Origin: CAYWLQ01 sp964458775
Lineage (GTDB): Bacteria > Myxococcota_A > Polyangia > JAAYKL01
Direction: 5' to 3'
NCBI GenBank assembly: GCA_964458775.1
Contig: CAYWLQ010000004.1
Span: forward strand, 16,491-80,490
DNA length: 64,000 nucleotides
The stretch's first letter is position 1. Each line of letters opens with the position of its first letter. Both the position numbers and the translations under genes were made by a program. The notes under the pieces were generated by a model. That model did no database searches, was not told the origin of the DNA, and saw only the letters and a list, made by a program, of their open reading frames with translations. This document shows positions 53,647-63,803 of this stretch, piece after piece.

Positions 53647-54932
53647 TATATTACCTCCACAGATTTCAGCATTTCTATTATCGACGGATAATGCAAGTTC
53701 TTGGAATCAACGTTTGGGAAAAACGCTTCTACGACATAAATCTTTAAATCTGAGGTGTGAACAGCAATCAAATAGAATCTTGGATTGATATCTCTATTTT
53801 CATAAAGTCGATATACAAATGAGCCCTGTTTTCCTTTGTCAACAAGGTTTTCCTGCCTTGATGCCATCTCAAAATCTATGGCGTTACTCCAAAATTCGTT
53901 GTTTCCGCTGGGCTCGTTTTCGACAACCGAAGCTCTTATAATAGAAGTATCAGCAGATTGAGCCTTAAATGCGTCTTCTTTGTCAAACAGTACAAAACCT
54001 TTGGGTAACTTAATAAGAAAGGATTTCTTGTCTTTTCTAGATGAATCAATGGTTTGCAAATGAGGTTTTAAACCTCTCACCCAAGGAAACGGCGACAATC
54101 CTCTATCTATATTGTCGACTTCCAAGACGGGAACAAGTTCAATTGTTATCGTAAAAAAATCCGTTAGGTTTTTTATTGCCGCTAAGCTTGCATCAATGGT
54201 GTCAATAAGTTCTGAAAGTCGTTTTATTTCGTTTAATATACGTAGTCGCTCTGTTGTATTCGGTGTTTTCTTTAGAAGCAATGTAAGGCGTTCTCTTGCC
54301 TGCAAAGCAACATCCAATCTGGCTCGCAAGTCAGTAAATTGTTCTGTTACATCCTCCGCTTGAACCCATTTATCCAAGAGATCTCCTAATGCTGATAGCT
54401 CTTTCATTGCTTCTTCAAACTTTTTGCCTGGAATTCTAACAATAACAACTGAGCCCGTTAACGCTTCAATATAGCCGCCTCTTTTGTTTACAAACGCAGT
54501 TATTTGGTCTTGAGCTTCAATTATACGTCTTACTCTCAGTTGCAGGTATCCTGTATATATTACCATTGGGTCTGCGTGCTCAACCTTAACTTCATTTGTA
54601 AGAGGTGCCGTAGATACTGAAGCAGAGGACTCAACGCTATCACTTACAGTCGGGTAAACAGAATCTACCCCTTGTCCTGCTCCGCCTGTATTCCCTGACC
54701 TGCTATCTGCTTCCGGCATTTTTTTTGCGGAATAGTCGTTATAACTGTAACTCTCCTCCATGACGGCACTTGCTGATTCCGGCGGGTAAGCATAGTTGTC
54801 ATAGTCTGCATTTCCTGCTTTCATTGATGAAGGGGGAGCAGGCGGTTCTCCATATGCCTTATCTCTGTTAGATAATGAAGCTCCGCAACCCAAAACCATA
54901 ATTGATATTACCCCCCAAAACAATATTCTCAT
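53646..54932 (-). CDS. Lipoprotein with DUF4349 and C-terminal extension
   Basis: A 428-residue lipoprotein (lipobox VLGC, Cys16). A Pro/Ser/Tyr-rich disordered linker (about 17-110) leads to a DUF4349 domain (about 120-290; MVIYTGYLQLRVRRI, VVIVRIPGKKFEEAMKEL, long helices with LLLKKTPNTTERLRIL), then a separate alpha/beta domain (about 300-428) that resembles the small lipoprotein at 52406-52867. So this one protein has the two modules that are separate genes downstream. The chosen ATG has GGAG seven bases upstream; an earlier in-frame ATG at 54962 lacks it. It heads a coupled three-gene operon. Confidence 0.78.
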   Translation of the reverse strand: MRILFWGVISIMVLGCGASLSNRDKAYGEPPAPPSSMKAGNADYDNYAYPPESASAVMEESYSYNDYSAKKMPEADSRSGNTGGAGQGVDSVYPTVSDSVESSASVSTAPLTNEVKVEHADPMVIYTGYLQLRVRRIIEAQDQITAFVNKRGGYIEALTGSVVIVRIPGKKFEEAMKELSALGDLLDKWVQAEDVTEQFTDLRARLDVALQARERLTLLLKKTPNTTERLRILNEIKRLSELIDTIDASLAAIKNLTDFFTITIELVPVLEVDNIDRGLSPFPWVRGLKPHLQTIDSSRKDKKSFLIKLPKGFVLFDKEDAFKAQSADTSIIRASVVENEPSGNNEFWSNAIDFEMASRQENLVDKGKQGSFVYRLYENRDINPRFYLIAVHTSDLKIYVVEAFFPNVDSKNLHYPSIIEMLKSVEVI

Positions 54933-54994
54933 GTCGCTTCTCCTATTCAACGGTTCTTTCATTGTATAGCATCTTGCAATAAATACCTATGCTA

Positions 54995-57082
54995 TTATCT
55001 TTCTATTCCTGTATCTTCTACTGCAGGAAGAACCACTGTAAAAACAGCACCTTGTCCGAGAGTACTTTGTACTTCAATTTCTCCTCCTGCATCTCTAATG
55101 ATACGTAAAGAAATTGACAATCCCAATCCTGACCCGCTTTCTTTGGTAGTATAAAATGGAATAAAAATGTTTTCTATTACCTTTGGCGGAAAACCTGTTC
55201 CGTTATCAGCAAACCTTATTTCAACAAATCTATTGTCAATATTTTTTTCAGCAATGATCAACTGAGGACGAACGGTTCTGACACGAGTAGAAATAATAAT
55301 TCTCTTCTCGGTTTGATCTGCTGCCGCTTGTACTCCGTTAAGCATTAGATTTAAAAAAACTTGATGCAGTCGTTCTCCGTCAACTTTAACCAAGGGCAAT
55401 TCTTTCGCAAGGTCGGTCTCAATAACAGCATCCGTATCGAGTCTTGTTCTAAATACTGATACACTACGATTGATAATCTGATTTACATCCAATATTGAAG
55501 GTTTTCCCGAAGTCGGTCTGGCATAAGCTAAAAAGTCTGCAACCACACGATCCAGTCGATCTACTTCTTCGACCACCACATCAAGAAGATCTCTGTAAGC
55601 TTCAGGGTCTACACCCTTTAACACCATTTCATCAACCACCTGCGCTGCACCCTTTATTGATCCCAAGGGATTTCGTATTTCGTGTGCCAATCCCGCCGCC
55701 ATTCTGCCCAAAGCTGCCAATCGGTCTCGCTCCTTGGCTTGTTGATACAAACGCGAATTTTCAACTGTTATCGCTAATTGACCTGCAAGTCCTCTCAACA
55801 AATCTACATCTTCGGGCGAAAAAGGATCTTTTTTTCGCTCATCTCGCATAGTCAATAATCCTATTGGTTGGTCTTCGCCTTCAACTACCAATAAAACATC
55901 TGATTGCAACGCTCCCATTAAATCGATGGTTTCTCTAATATCCCGAGCCTTTTCTCTAAGTCCGGCCTGAAGCAGACGTTCTCTATAAGCAGATAATGCG
56001 GCAGCGGATAGCGCACCGTGAGTAACATATGGAAGAATGTGCATACGTACTGTAGCCGTATCAATACTGTCAAGATTTGCAGGGGGACCTACAGAAACCC
56101 TAAGGTCATATCCGCGGCCGTGAGCGTCAATCAGAAACAAGCCGGCGTGTGTAATGCGTTTTGAATGTTCTAAAGCATACTTTAAAACCTCTATCATAGC
56201 CTCCATATCAATAACGTGAGCCAGCTTTTTTCGAAGTGATGAAAATGCCCCTTCTAATTCGTATCGCTCGCGAAAGAAAAACTCTGCTATTTTTTGTTCT
56301 ACAAGATCCCTAAGAGGATTGAGCAAAATTAGAATTACAAGAGAAGCCAAAAATGCATTGACAGAAAATCCCGTTTCAACCCACGAAACCATGGCCGCAT
56401 AAATAGCGGCAAGCGCTATACCCATAAGAAAAAGCACTGCAAAACGACCCATTGTTTCGTGCAAATCCAAAATTCTATACAACACAAGAGTTTGTGAAAT
56501 TACGTAAAGATAAATAACAGTCATCGCAAGACCGATGGGAGGAAGATCAATTGCAAACACATGGTCCAAACGGTCGATTACCTGGAAAAACAAAGTTAAA
56601 AGTCCAAGAGTAACCAAATATCTAATTCGAGCTGCATCAATTCTTGTCGGCGCTTCTTTGGCTCGTACATTTAAATTAAGAATCGCCGCCAACATAAAAC
56701 CTACAACATAGGCAAGAACAGCAGGCCCCACAGCCGGGCGAGGCGCCGTCGGATGTAGAACAGCGACAAGCAAAATAAAACCCAAAACCGCTGCAATGCC
56801 TCCAAGTCTGCCCATGCCTCTGGCTCCGCTCGAAAAAGCACGAAAAAATCGAAGACCGCCTTGCGGAATAAGAACTGCTACAACCAGGGCAATACGCTCA
56901 AACCAGGGTTCCCCTCTCCAGTCGTAGAGAAAGGAAAAGAAATAATAAACCGTGATGTTTCCGCAAAACAAAATGAAGAGTTTTTGTCGTAAATCTTTTT
57001 TTCTGCGTAATAAAATAGAAATCGTAATTGCCAGAGGCAATATCCAACCGAGCAGAGTACTTTGTACACGAGTCTCATCCAT
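54995..57082 (-). CDS. Membrane histidine kinase (multi-span sensor, GAF-like, HisKA, HATPase)
   Basis: A 695-residue sensor kinase. About eight to ten N-terminal membrane spans cover residues 5-255. A GAF-like domain follows (about 285-440) with FLIDAHGRGYDLRVS. The HisKA domain has the phospho-accepting His467 in GLAHEIRNPLGS, and the HATPase has NLMLNGVQAAA, DNGTGFP and GSGLGLS motifs. No receiver domain is attached, so a partner response regulator should exist elsewhere. No strong ribosome site precedes the ATG at 57082. It is 62 bases downstream of the anti-sigma gene end but separately promoted in all likelihood. Confidence 0.9.
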   Translation of the reverse strand: MDETRVQSTLLGWILPLAITISILLRRKKDLRQKLFILFCGNITVYYFFSFLYDWRGEPWFERIALVVAVLIPQGGLRFFRAFSSGARGMGRLGGIAAVLGFILLVAVLHPTAPRPAVGPAVLAYVVGFMLAAILNLNVRAKEAPTRIDAARIRYLVTLGLLTLFFQVIDRLDHVFAIDLPPIGLAMTVIYLYVISQTLVLYRILDLHETMGRFAVLFLMGIALAAIYAAMVSWVETGFSVNAFLASLVILILLNPLRDLVEQKIAEFFFRERYELEGAFSSLRKKLAHVIDMEAMIEVLKYALEHSKRITHAGLFLIDAHGRGYDLRVSVGPPANLDSIDTATVRMHILPYVTHGALSAAALSAYRERLLQAGLREKARDIRETIDLMGALQSDVLLVVEGEDQPIGLLTMRDERKKDPFSPEDVDLLRGLAGQLAITVENSRLYQQAKERDRLAALGRMAAGLAHEIRNPLGSIKGAAQVVDEMVLKGVDPEAYRDLLDVVVEEVDRLDRVVADFLAYARPTSGKPSILDVNQIINRSVSVFRTRLDTDAVIETDLAKELPLVKVDGERLHQVFLNLMLNGVQAAADQTEKRIIISTRVRTVRPQLIIAEKNIDNRFVEIRFADNGTGFPPKVIENIFIPFYTTKESGSGLGLSISLRIIRDAGGEIEVQSTLGQGAVFTVVLPAVEDTGIER

Positions 57083-57224
57083 CAGAGCAGTAGAATAAAA
57101 CGATTCTTAATATGAAACAGCATTTTTCTTTTATTAACAGACCTTACATATGAATTGGATAGTGACAAGAAAGTGCGGGATAGTAGTATTTAGAACACTG
57201 CTTACCAAATCAAAAAGCAAAAGA

Positions 57225-57974
57225 TTATATTTTCATGTTGGCGATAATAGATAGAATTCTTTCTTGGGATAGATCTGAGGAAAAGGCGTAGGCCATATCT
57301 CCATTTAATAATACTGCTACATTGAAGCCGTTTCTTCTTCCCAGCAACACATCTTTGTCATTTACTTTTACTTGTCGACCTCCTTCAAAGGAGGTGTCTT
57401 TTCGATTAAAAATCATCAGCGTAACTCTATGTCCGTCAACATTGTAAGACATATGAGCTGCTTGATGCTCTCTAACATTTGAAAGCCTGGCACCTTCAAA
57501 ACTTGCCTGTCTCAGGTTAAGGCTGGGTGCGTGCACCGGAAAATCTACTTTACCTCTAAACCATGATGCCGCTTTTATCGGATCTGCGTCTGTTACCTCC
57601 ATCGGAAGTTCAACCGCATGCCTGGCAACCAAATCGCCTACTACTTCTTCTATATTTTCTCCTTTTTTGCCTGCGCCGGGTAAAGCGAAAAACAGCAAAA
57701 AGGATGCAGCGGCGGCCATCGGAAAAGCAACAGCGGCAACTGTTCTCCAATTTGTACTATTTCCCCTTAATTTCTCAATTCTTCGCCGCAGATGTTCCGG
57801 AGCTTTTATGTCTCTAAATTTTGACAGCTCTATTATTAATCTTCTCTTAACAAGAACTAAAGACTGACAGCTGTCACATGCCTCCAAATGACTTTCAACT
57901 TCCAGCATGCGACTCGGTTCCAGTTCGCCGTCCACATACGCGTCGAGATACTTTCGATTCTCTTTGCAGTTCAT
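57225..57974 (-). CDS. Anti-sigma factor with zf-HC2 zinc motif
   Basis: A 249-residue membrane anti-sigma factor. The N-terminal zinc-binding anti-sigma domain has Cys3, His29, Cys33 and Cys36 in the HLEACDSC pattern. A membrane helix lies at about 80-103 (VAAVAFPMAAAASFLLFFAL), followed by a periplasmic domain of about 145 residues with no recognised family. It starts five bases after the ECF sigma gene and likely binds that sigma at the membrane, releasing it on an envelope or redox signal. The C-terminal region has FNVAVLLNGDMAYAF, similar to domains in other anti-sigma factors. Confidence 0.88.
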   Translation of the reverse strand: MNCKENRKYLDAYVDGELEPSRMLEVESHLEACDSCQSLVLVKRRLIIELSKFRDIKAPEHLRRRIEKLRGNSTNWRTVAAVAFPMAAAASFLLFFALPGAGKKGENIEEVVGDLVARHAVELPMEVTDADPIKAASWFRGKVDFPVHAPSLNLRQASFEGARLSNVREHQAAHMSYNVDGHRVTLMIFNRKDTSFEGGRQVKVNDKDVLLGRRNGFNVAVLLNGDMAYAFSSDLSQERILSIIANMKI

Positions 57975-57979
57975 GGGTA

Positions 57980-58633
57980 CTATCCTTCCGACTTCTTTTT
58001 GGTTCTAAATTCTGCCAGGCTTGCAAGACCGGCATCGTTTTCTGCTTCTTCCATATCTTTTTTTGCCGATATTCCTACATCCACTGCAAAATCCACAAGT
58101 TCACGCTGTAGAATCCGGCGACCCCTGTGAAGTCTGGACATTACTGTGCCGATAGGACAACCAATAATATCAGCAACTTCCTTGTATGAAAAACCCTGAA
58201 TATCTGCCAAAACGATAACAGTTTTAAAATCATCAGGTAGAATATCGAGAGCTCGGTCCATCTCCTGCTTTAAAAAGGCATTAAAGATATGTGTTTCGGG
58301 ATTTGCTGCATAGGCTCGCGATTCGGAATCTAATACTTGATCATAAATTGATTCAGTTGCAGCACGTTCAATGTATTTTCGTTCATGTCCTCTATGTCGA
58401 TAATCATTTATAAACGTATTTGACTGAATTCTAAACAACCATGCCTTAAGATTGGTTCCCCACTCAAATTTATGAGCAAACCTAAATGCTTTGAGATAGG
58501 TATCTTGCACAAGTTCTTCAGCATCAGCATTTGATCTAGTCAATTTCACAGCTGATGCGTAAAGAGCATCTAGATGCGCCAGACATGCCTCTTCAAATTC
58601 GCGTTTGGCTTTATTTTTATTTTTGTTAAACAC
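57980..58633 (-). CDS. ECF-type RNA polymerase sigma factor (RpoE-like)
   Basis: A 217-residue ECF sigma with regions 2 and 4: AEELVQDTYLKAFRFAHKF and WLFRIQSNTFINDYR in region 2, and LPDDFKTVIVLADIQGFSYKEVADIIGCPIGTVMSRLHRGRRIL in pieces across region 4. The long frame starts at a UUG (58675); I prefer the GTG at 58633, which has AAAGG eight bases upstream. It is coupled to the zinc anti-sigma gene and divergent from a PEGA-type gene. It resembles RpoE/SigR-type ECF factors that control envelope or oxidative stress. The promoter target is unknown. Confidence 0.9.
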   Translation of the reverse strand: MFNKNKNKAKREFEEACLAHLDALYASAVKLTRSNADAEELVQDTYLKAFRFAHKFEWGTNLKAWLFRIQSNTFINDYRHRGHERKYIERAATESIYDQVLDSESRAYAANPETHIFNAFLKQEMDRALDILPDDFKTVIVLADIQGFSYKEVADIIGCPIGTVMSRLHRGRRILQRELVDFAVDVGISAKKDMEEAENDAGLASLAEFRTKKKSEG

Positions 58634-58854
58634 CAAACTTACCTTTCTTCTGTGTGCGATAACAACGATGTTCAAATGATTATTCCCGATATTTTGGCAG
58701 GATTTTGTTGAAAAATGCTTTTTTTATTTCAGCACTCTTTGTAGACAAACTTTTGCGACATTGTAAATAAAGATATTACGAAACGAAAAACAGCTCTGTT
58801 TTTATAATAATAGTGTCATATAATGATTAGCTTAAGGCTGAAGGGATAGTGACT

Positions 58855-60177
58855 ATGAACAAACAAGACTCGGAAAACCAGGCAATTCTCAAGAGGCAAA
58901 CAACTTTTCTCAAGACAATTGATCAGAAACTGGAGGGTTTGCGGAGAGAAAACGAACGATTAATGCGTCTGGCTTCAAATCCGCGAGTTGTTTTCAGCCG
59001 GAGCTCTCTTGCCGGATTGTATCGCATAGTCAATAGTCTTTTAAGCGCCGGACCTATGTACGGTCTTCTTTCAATTGAACAATGGGCAAAACAAACAAGG
59101 GATTGGCTTGTCGTATTGGGAAAACGAGGAGCAGGACTGAAAGAAGAAGAACTCAATCTATTGCAGGATGCAATAAATGATCTGGCAAAGCTGCGGGATG
59201 AAGCACTTGCGGACATCTCATCCAAGCTTCAAGACGTTGAGCCGACTTTCATTACTGACGAAGCTGTTGATAACAATCTTGGCACCGATATCAATATTGA
59301 ACCTGCCTTAGAAGAAAATAGAACAGAGAAACTTGATGTCTTGATCGAAGTTGAAGAGAACGGTTTGGAGATAACAACTTCAGAAAACAAGGATAATCAA
59401 TTACCGTTTCAAGATGAACCCAAAGCTCAATCAATAAAAGAGGCAAACCAAAAAAATGCAGCTTCTCTTTCTAAAAGTAGAAAAGTAAAACACAAGATAA
59501 ACAAAGATACACATTTTAGAGATCGAACGAGTACAATCCCCCTTGCCATTGATGACCTGGCTATTATAAATGCAGCATCAAAAGCGCCGTCTCCTTTACA
59601 CACAGAAAAAAAACCGACTTTTTGGAAAGTATTAGCGTTATTTTCAACTATGGGATTTGTAGTTGTGACAGGGTTATATTTACTGCGTCCCCCTTGCCAA
59701 AGCACACCCTGTTCTACAACACCATTTGAACCTCAACCTTGTACATCAGTAGTCCCTACAAGCGTAATACAGCCTTCGTCATCATCTGAAGAAAATACCA
59801 AAAATATTGAAGAAGATAAAAAGACAGTCAGCGGCGTCGAAAATACTGATGCTGTTGCAAAAGAAAATTCAGATATTAATGGCGACAATAAATCTATATC
59901 AAAACCGCTGACCGGAACATCAGCATCCGTTCCTTCTCGTTCCAAACCCGGAAAAACACAGAATCCTGAAGGCGGAACCCTTATTATAAAAGCTCCCGCA
60001 GAGGGGGGTGATGTTAGTGTTTTGATTAACGGTGTTCCAAAAGGAAAAGCCCCACTGAAACTCTCTCTTTCTTCCGGATTACACGAGGTAACCTTTATCT
60101 CAGGAGGAAAACGAGCTATTAGAATGGTGCCTATAAAAAAAGAACAAACAAGAACAATGGAAGCGATTAGTCCATAA
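58855..60177 (+). CDS. Membrane protein with C-terminal PEGA-like domain
   Basis: A 440-residue single-pass protein. Residues 1-110 are helical with a coiled-coil start (LEGLRRENERLMRL), a disordered acidic region follows, one membrane helix lies at about 262-282 (VLALFSTMGFVVVTGLYLL), then a Ser/Thr/Pro-rich periplasmic linker, and a C-terminal PEGA-type beta domain (about 370-440: GGDVSVLINGVPKGKAPLKL). The linker carries three cysteines near the membrane. PEGA domains are surface- or envelope-associated. The ATG at 58855 has AAGGGA eight bases upstream. It is convergent with the TPR gene. Function is unknown. Confidence 0.78.
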   Translation: MNKQDSENQAILKRQTTFLKTIDQKLEGLRRENERLMRLASNPRVVFSRSSLAGLYRIVNSLLSAGPMYGLLSIEQWAKQTRDWLVVLGKRGAGLKEEELNLLQDAINDLAKLRDEALADISSKLQDVEPTFITDEAVDNNLGTDINIEPALEENRTEKLDVLIEVEENGLEITTSENKDNQLPFQDEPKAQSIKEANQKNAASLSKSRKVKHKINKDTHFRDRTSTIPLAIDDLAIINAASKAPSPLHTEKKPTFWKVLALFSTMGFVVVTGLYLLRPPCQSTPCSTTPFEPQPCTSVVPTSVIQPSSSSEENTKNIEEDKKTVSGVENTDAVAKENSDINGDNKSISKPLTGTSASVPSRSKPGKTQNPEGGTLIIKAPAEGGDVSVLINGVPKGKAPLKLSLSSGLHEVTFISGGKRAIRMVPIKKEQTRTMEAISP

Positions 60178-60193
60178 TCGTTGATAACGGTTT

Positions 60194-62602
60194 CTACGGA
60201 GTATAATACGGCACCGTCTTTTTCATCAGAGCCATGGCGTTTTCATCTAATCTTTCGATCGATGCCAATTTCTTATAATATGGTGTATACGAAGGGTCTA
60301 TTTGCGGTACTTCCGCCAAGAACCTTAGTCCCACTCGTTCTCCGCCTCCGTGAATATTATCCACTCCTAGCCAGTAAGACATTCTTGGATCGCTGATTGA
60401 TTCGTTCTTCAAGGTTCTTATAACAACCAAGGCACGGTTCTTGAATTTTCCAGTTCGCGGCATATTTTGTTCTACCTGTACCATAAAGGTATCAAAAGCC
60501 TCTCCTGCACCGCCAGTTACCAATGCCTGTCTGGCAATTCTCTGAACAAATTTCTCTGACTCGTTTTTTTCTTCGAGATTCCACAACGCTTTAAAGCCCA
60601 ATTCTGTTAGTTCAGAAGTCCATTGTCCCATTGCTCCAACTTGGCTTTCATCCATCCAAGTTCGAACAGCGCCAGGGTCTGAACTCAGCTGTTTTCTTAG
60701 AGCAAGAAACTTAAGCGCAGGGTGAGAGGATTGCTTACTTGCTGCCACAGCTTCATCTATAAGCTTTTCGGCCTGGTCTTTTTTGTTCATCATTTCCAAA
60801 GAAAAAATATGTAATGCCAAAAGTTCGGGGCGGCTATTATTTTTTACCAAGTTTTCTGTTTTTTCCGGAAGATTCATTTCTAAATACGCCCGGGCTAAAC
60901 GTTCCAGAAGAGGAACACCGTCAGGATTAAGAGCTGCGATACTATCTAAAATACGTAATCCGGCCTCATATCCGTTCATAAACCAAACAGCCAATGCTCT
61001 GTCTACTTCAAAAATAAGATTGCCGCTGCTTTGTCGACGCAGCTCTTCTGCATACTGTGCTAAAATTTCCACAGAAAGATGTTTTCGCATAAGCCTGGGT
61101 GCTAAAAGTGGTGCGCAGTCAATTCGTTCATTCTCAAATTGTCGAACAGCCCTTCCTATACTTTTGCTGTGCCATGCTCGGATTACTTGAGCGCAGGAGG
61201 GCATATTGGCTGACATTGCATCGGTCAACTTATTGATAGTTTTGTGGTCACCTGCCGACAACAGCAGAAAATAATACTCCAATGCAGTCCATTTTTCATT
61301 TAACTCAATTGATTTCGGCATGAGCAAATCAGCCGCCTTTAAGTCTCCTTTTCTTACAGCAAGTTGCCAATCCAGAAATTTAACCTGAGGAGAAAAGACA
61401 CCGGTTTTTTTTAGAGATTCAAGAGTTGTTTCCGCCGACCTTATATGATGGTGCTGAAGATAACATCTAGTGCGTAACTCCATTATTTTTGGACAATTCA
61501 AGTCAGAATGTTTATCCAACAAAGCAAGCGCGTCCACAGGTCCGCTTTTTGTATAAACAGCGGATGCCAAATAGGACAGTATATCCGCGTTTTTCTTTTT
61601 TTCTAAAGCTGAAGACAAGTATGACACAGCTTCGTCAATACGTCCTAATGTCAATGCTCCCCTCCCCAACAAATAAAGACCGATCACGGCGGGATTAAGC
61701 GGAGATGACATGATTCTTTCTTTTAATGCGCTTAGCTGTTTATCCAATATATCAAGCTGAGCCTTAGCCGGTGCAGGTTCATTCCAATCGGGAAGTGCTG
61801 CCAACAGAACAAACATAGTTCCCAGAAAATGTGCCGGAGATAATGTCAGAAGCATCTCAGAATATTTCAACATGGCCGATTTATCATTGTCTGATGAAGC
61901 TTCCTGAACAGCCAGAACAATCAAAGGTGTGTAAGAAGAGCCCGCTGAAATAACCGAGTCAAGAAGTTCACGAGCCTTTTTTCTTTCACCCGATGCACTA
62001 TAAGCTGCTGCCTTAACCAAATTCAAACGAGCATTTGTCGGTGTTGCTCCAAGGATTGATAGAGCCTCATCCGATTTTCCTTCGATGACAGAAATACCTG
62101 CGCGAACCGCAATAGAGATATCACTCTCGTCCAGCTTTAATTTTGTAACAACCTGTTTAACTTCTTCTAAAAGCGGTTTGCCCCACAAAATAGATTGCAA
62201 CACCGATTGCCATGCCCATGCTCTAGCGGCCCTTTCTTCTTCCGAATACTTTTCATAAAGTGTTCTCAGAGTCTTTTCCGCAGCTTCTGTTTGCTCCAAA
62301 GTTCCGGCAGCTTCCAAAGCTTCTGCATCCTTAACGGTATTATCTATTGTAGATGCCACTACCGCACTTCTTGTTACAAAACCGATAGTAAGTAAAAGTA
62401 TCAGTACAATTCCAATGAAGAGAGGAAGTCTTACACGCCGCCAGATTCGCTGAGATTTAGGCATTTCAAGCAATGGCATTGTTTCAGCAGTAGGCCTTCG
62501 TGATAGATTTTGTAGATTTTCAACTCTGCGAATTGCAGACGGTGTATCATCCCGTCTTTTTTTACTTTTTGCTTTTATTATCCCGTCGTCCTTGTTGTCC
62601 AT
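60194..62602 (-). CDS. Membrane-anchored TPR-type protein
   Basis: An 802-residue protein. The first 55 residues are basic and cytoplasmic, one membrane helix follows at about 57-80 (LPLFIGIVLILLLTIGFVT), and the remaining 720 residues form many helix pairs of the TPR/SEL1 superhelix type (for example LEAAGTLEQTEAAEKTLRTLYEKY and LERLARAYLEMNLPEKTENLV). I see no catalytic motif. Such proteins often scaffold envelope or secretion complexes. The ATG at 62602 has GGGGAG five bases upstream. The PEGA gene ends 16 bases from its end on the opposite strand, and the 355 bases upstream hold nothing I can identify beyond AT-rich sequence. Confidence 0.8.
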   Translation of the reverse strand: MDNKDDGIIKAKSKKRRDDTPSAIRRVENLQNLSRRPTAETMPLLEMPKSQRIWRRVRLPLFIGIVLILLLTIGFVTRSAVVASTIDNTVKDAEALEAAGTLEQTEAAEKTLRTLYEKYSEEERAARAWAWQSVLQSILWGKPLLEEVKQVVTKLKLDESDISIAVRAGISVIEGKSDEALSILGATPTNARLNLVKAAAYSASGERKKARELLDSVISAGSSYTPLIVLAVQEASSDNDKSAMLKYSEMLLTLSPAHFLGTMFVLLAALPDWNEPAPAKAQLDILDKQLSALKERIMSSPLNPAVIGLYLLGRGALTLGRIDEAVSYLSSALEKKKNADILSYLASAVYTKSGPVDALALLDKHSDLNCPKIMELRTRCYLQHHHIRSAETTLESLKKTGVFSPQVKFLDWQLAVRKGDLKAADLLMPKSIELNEKWTALEYYFLLLSAGDHKTINKLTDAMSANMPSCAQVIRAWHSKSIGRAVRQFENERIDCAPLLAPRLMRKHLSVEILAQYAEELRRQSSGNLIFEVDRALAVWFMNGYEAGLRILDSIAALNPDGVPLLERLARAYLEMNLPEKTENLVKNNSRPELLALHIFSLEMMNKKDQAEKLIDEAVAASKQSSHPALKFLALRKQLSSDPGAVRTWMDESQVGAMGQWTSELTELGFKALWNLEEKNESEKFVQRIARQALVTGGAGEAFDTFMVQVEQNMPRTGKFKNRALVVIRTLKNESISDPRMSYWLGVDNIHGGGERVGLRFLAEVPQIDPSYTPYYKKLASIERLDENAMALMKKTVPYYTP

Positions 62603-62957
62603 ATTCACTCCCCAACTACAAAATTACTCAGACATATCTAATAAGCGGCACTATTTTTTACTTTTTTTACAACAATGAATATTCAATCTTCTCTATTTGT
62701 TTTCCAAGCTGCTTTTTATAATCTCTAATTTCAATTACAAAAACTCATAGCACAACTTGGTAACATATGTACATTACTAGCTAAAATTGACCCAAAATGT
62801 GCATCCAAGTTAGTAAAACGGCTGTTCTTAAGTTCAGTACTATCAATACATTTGTAAATCTCACGTTTTGCTTTTAATGTCATATCTCAGTTTGGAAATT
62901 ACAAAATTTAAGAGGAATACTAAATTAATGTCCTTTTAACGAAGAAAGCAAACTGTC

Positions 62958-63803
62958 ATGAGTAAAGATGTTACCACTACTAAAATTACAATTTTAATCG
63001 ACAACAAAGGTCAGAATACACTTTTCGTTGAGCACGGTTTCTCTTTGTTGATTGAGACCGCAGATAAGCACATTCTTTTTGATACAGGTCAGAGTTCTTT
63101 ATTTGCAAAAAATGCAGAAAAGTTAGGAATAGACCTTAGCAAGGTCAATATCATTGCTTTAAGCCACGGTCATTATGACCACACAGGAGGATTGCCCGCA
63201 ATAAGTACAATTGCACCTTCAGCAAAAATCTTTGCTCATCTCGGTGTAACAACTAGACGATTTTCTTTTCGAGAGGATCGTGCAAGATCAATAGGAATTA
63301 CTTCTTCTGTGCTTAAGGTTTTAGAGAATCATCCCGGCAAAGTGCATTGGATTTCAAAACATGAAAACCTTACTTCAAATATCGGTTTGACAGGCGAGGT
63401 TCCGAGATTGACTGAATACGAAGATACAGGCGGTTTGTTTTTTTTGGATGAACAAGCAACTCAATTAGACCCTATTTCTGACGATATGTCTTTGTGGATA
63501 CTTTCTAAAGAGGGACTGATTGTCATAGCAGGATGCAGTCATTCAGGCATAATAAATACGCTTAAGTACATTATGGAAATAAGCGGTGAAAGACGACTGC
63601 ATATGGTTTTGGGAGGTTTTCATTTAGTCGAAGCTGATGATGAAAAAACCAAACAAACTATATTAGATTTAAAAAAGCTTAATCCGAACCTGCTCGTTCC
63701 GTGCCACTGTACCGGAGATTCTGCAGTTGAAAAGCTGAAGTGTAACTTTGGAGACCGTGTAGTACAAGGTGAGGTCGGAGCCGTATTTGAAATAGAAATT
63801 TAG
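62958..63803 (+). CDS. MBL-fold metallo-hydrolase (dihydropterin-type)
   Basis: A 281-residue metallo-beta-lactamase-fold hydrolase. The metal motif is SHGHYDHTGG (His70, His72, Asp74, His75); further metal-site candidates are His in AGCSHSGIINT and CHCTGD near the C-terminus. The short family length and GFHLVEAD segment match the group annotated as 7,8-dihydropterin-6-methyl-4-(beta-D-ribofuranosyl)aminobenzene-5'-phosphate synthase-like, though that name is often loosely applied. It is probably a cytoplasmic phosphoesterase-type or glyoxalase-like hydrolase; the substrate cannot be told. The ATG has only a weak ribosome site. Confidence 0.85.
   Translation: MSKDVTTTKITILIDNKGQNTLFVEHGFSLLIETADKHILFDTGQSSLFAKNAEKLGIDLSKVNIIALSHGHYDHTGGLPAISTIAPSAKIFAHLGVTTRRFSFREDRARSIGITSSVLKVLENHPGKVHWISKHENLTSNIGLTGEVPRLTEYEDTGGLFFLDEQATQLDPISDDMSLWILSKEGLIVIAGCSHSGIINTLKYIMEISGERRLHMVLGGFHLVEADDEKTKQTILDLKKLNPNLLVPCHCTGDSAVEKLKCNFGDRVVQGEVGAVFEIEI

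Noticed and set aside
62603..62957. Gene or RNA in the 355-base gap before the MBL hydrolase
   Set aside because: AT-rich with no conserved motif, no tRNA-like fold and no convincing coding frame.
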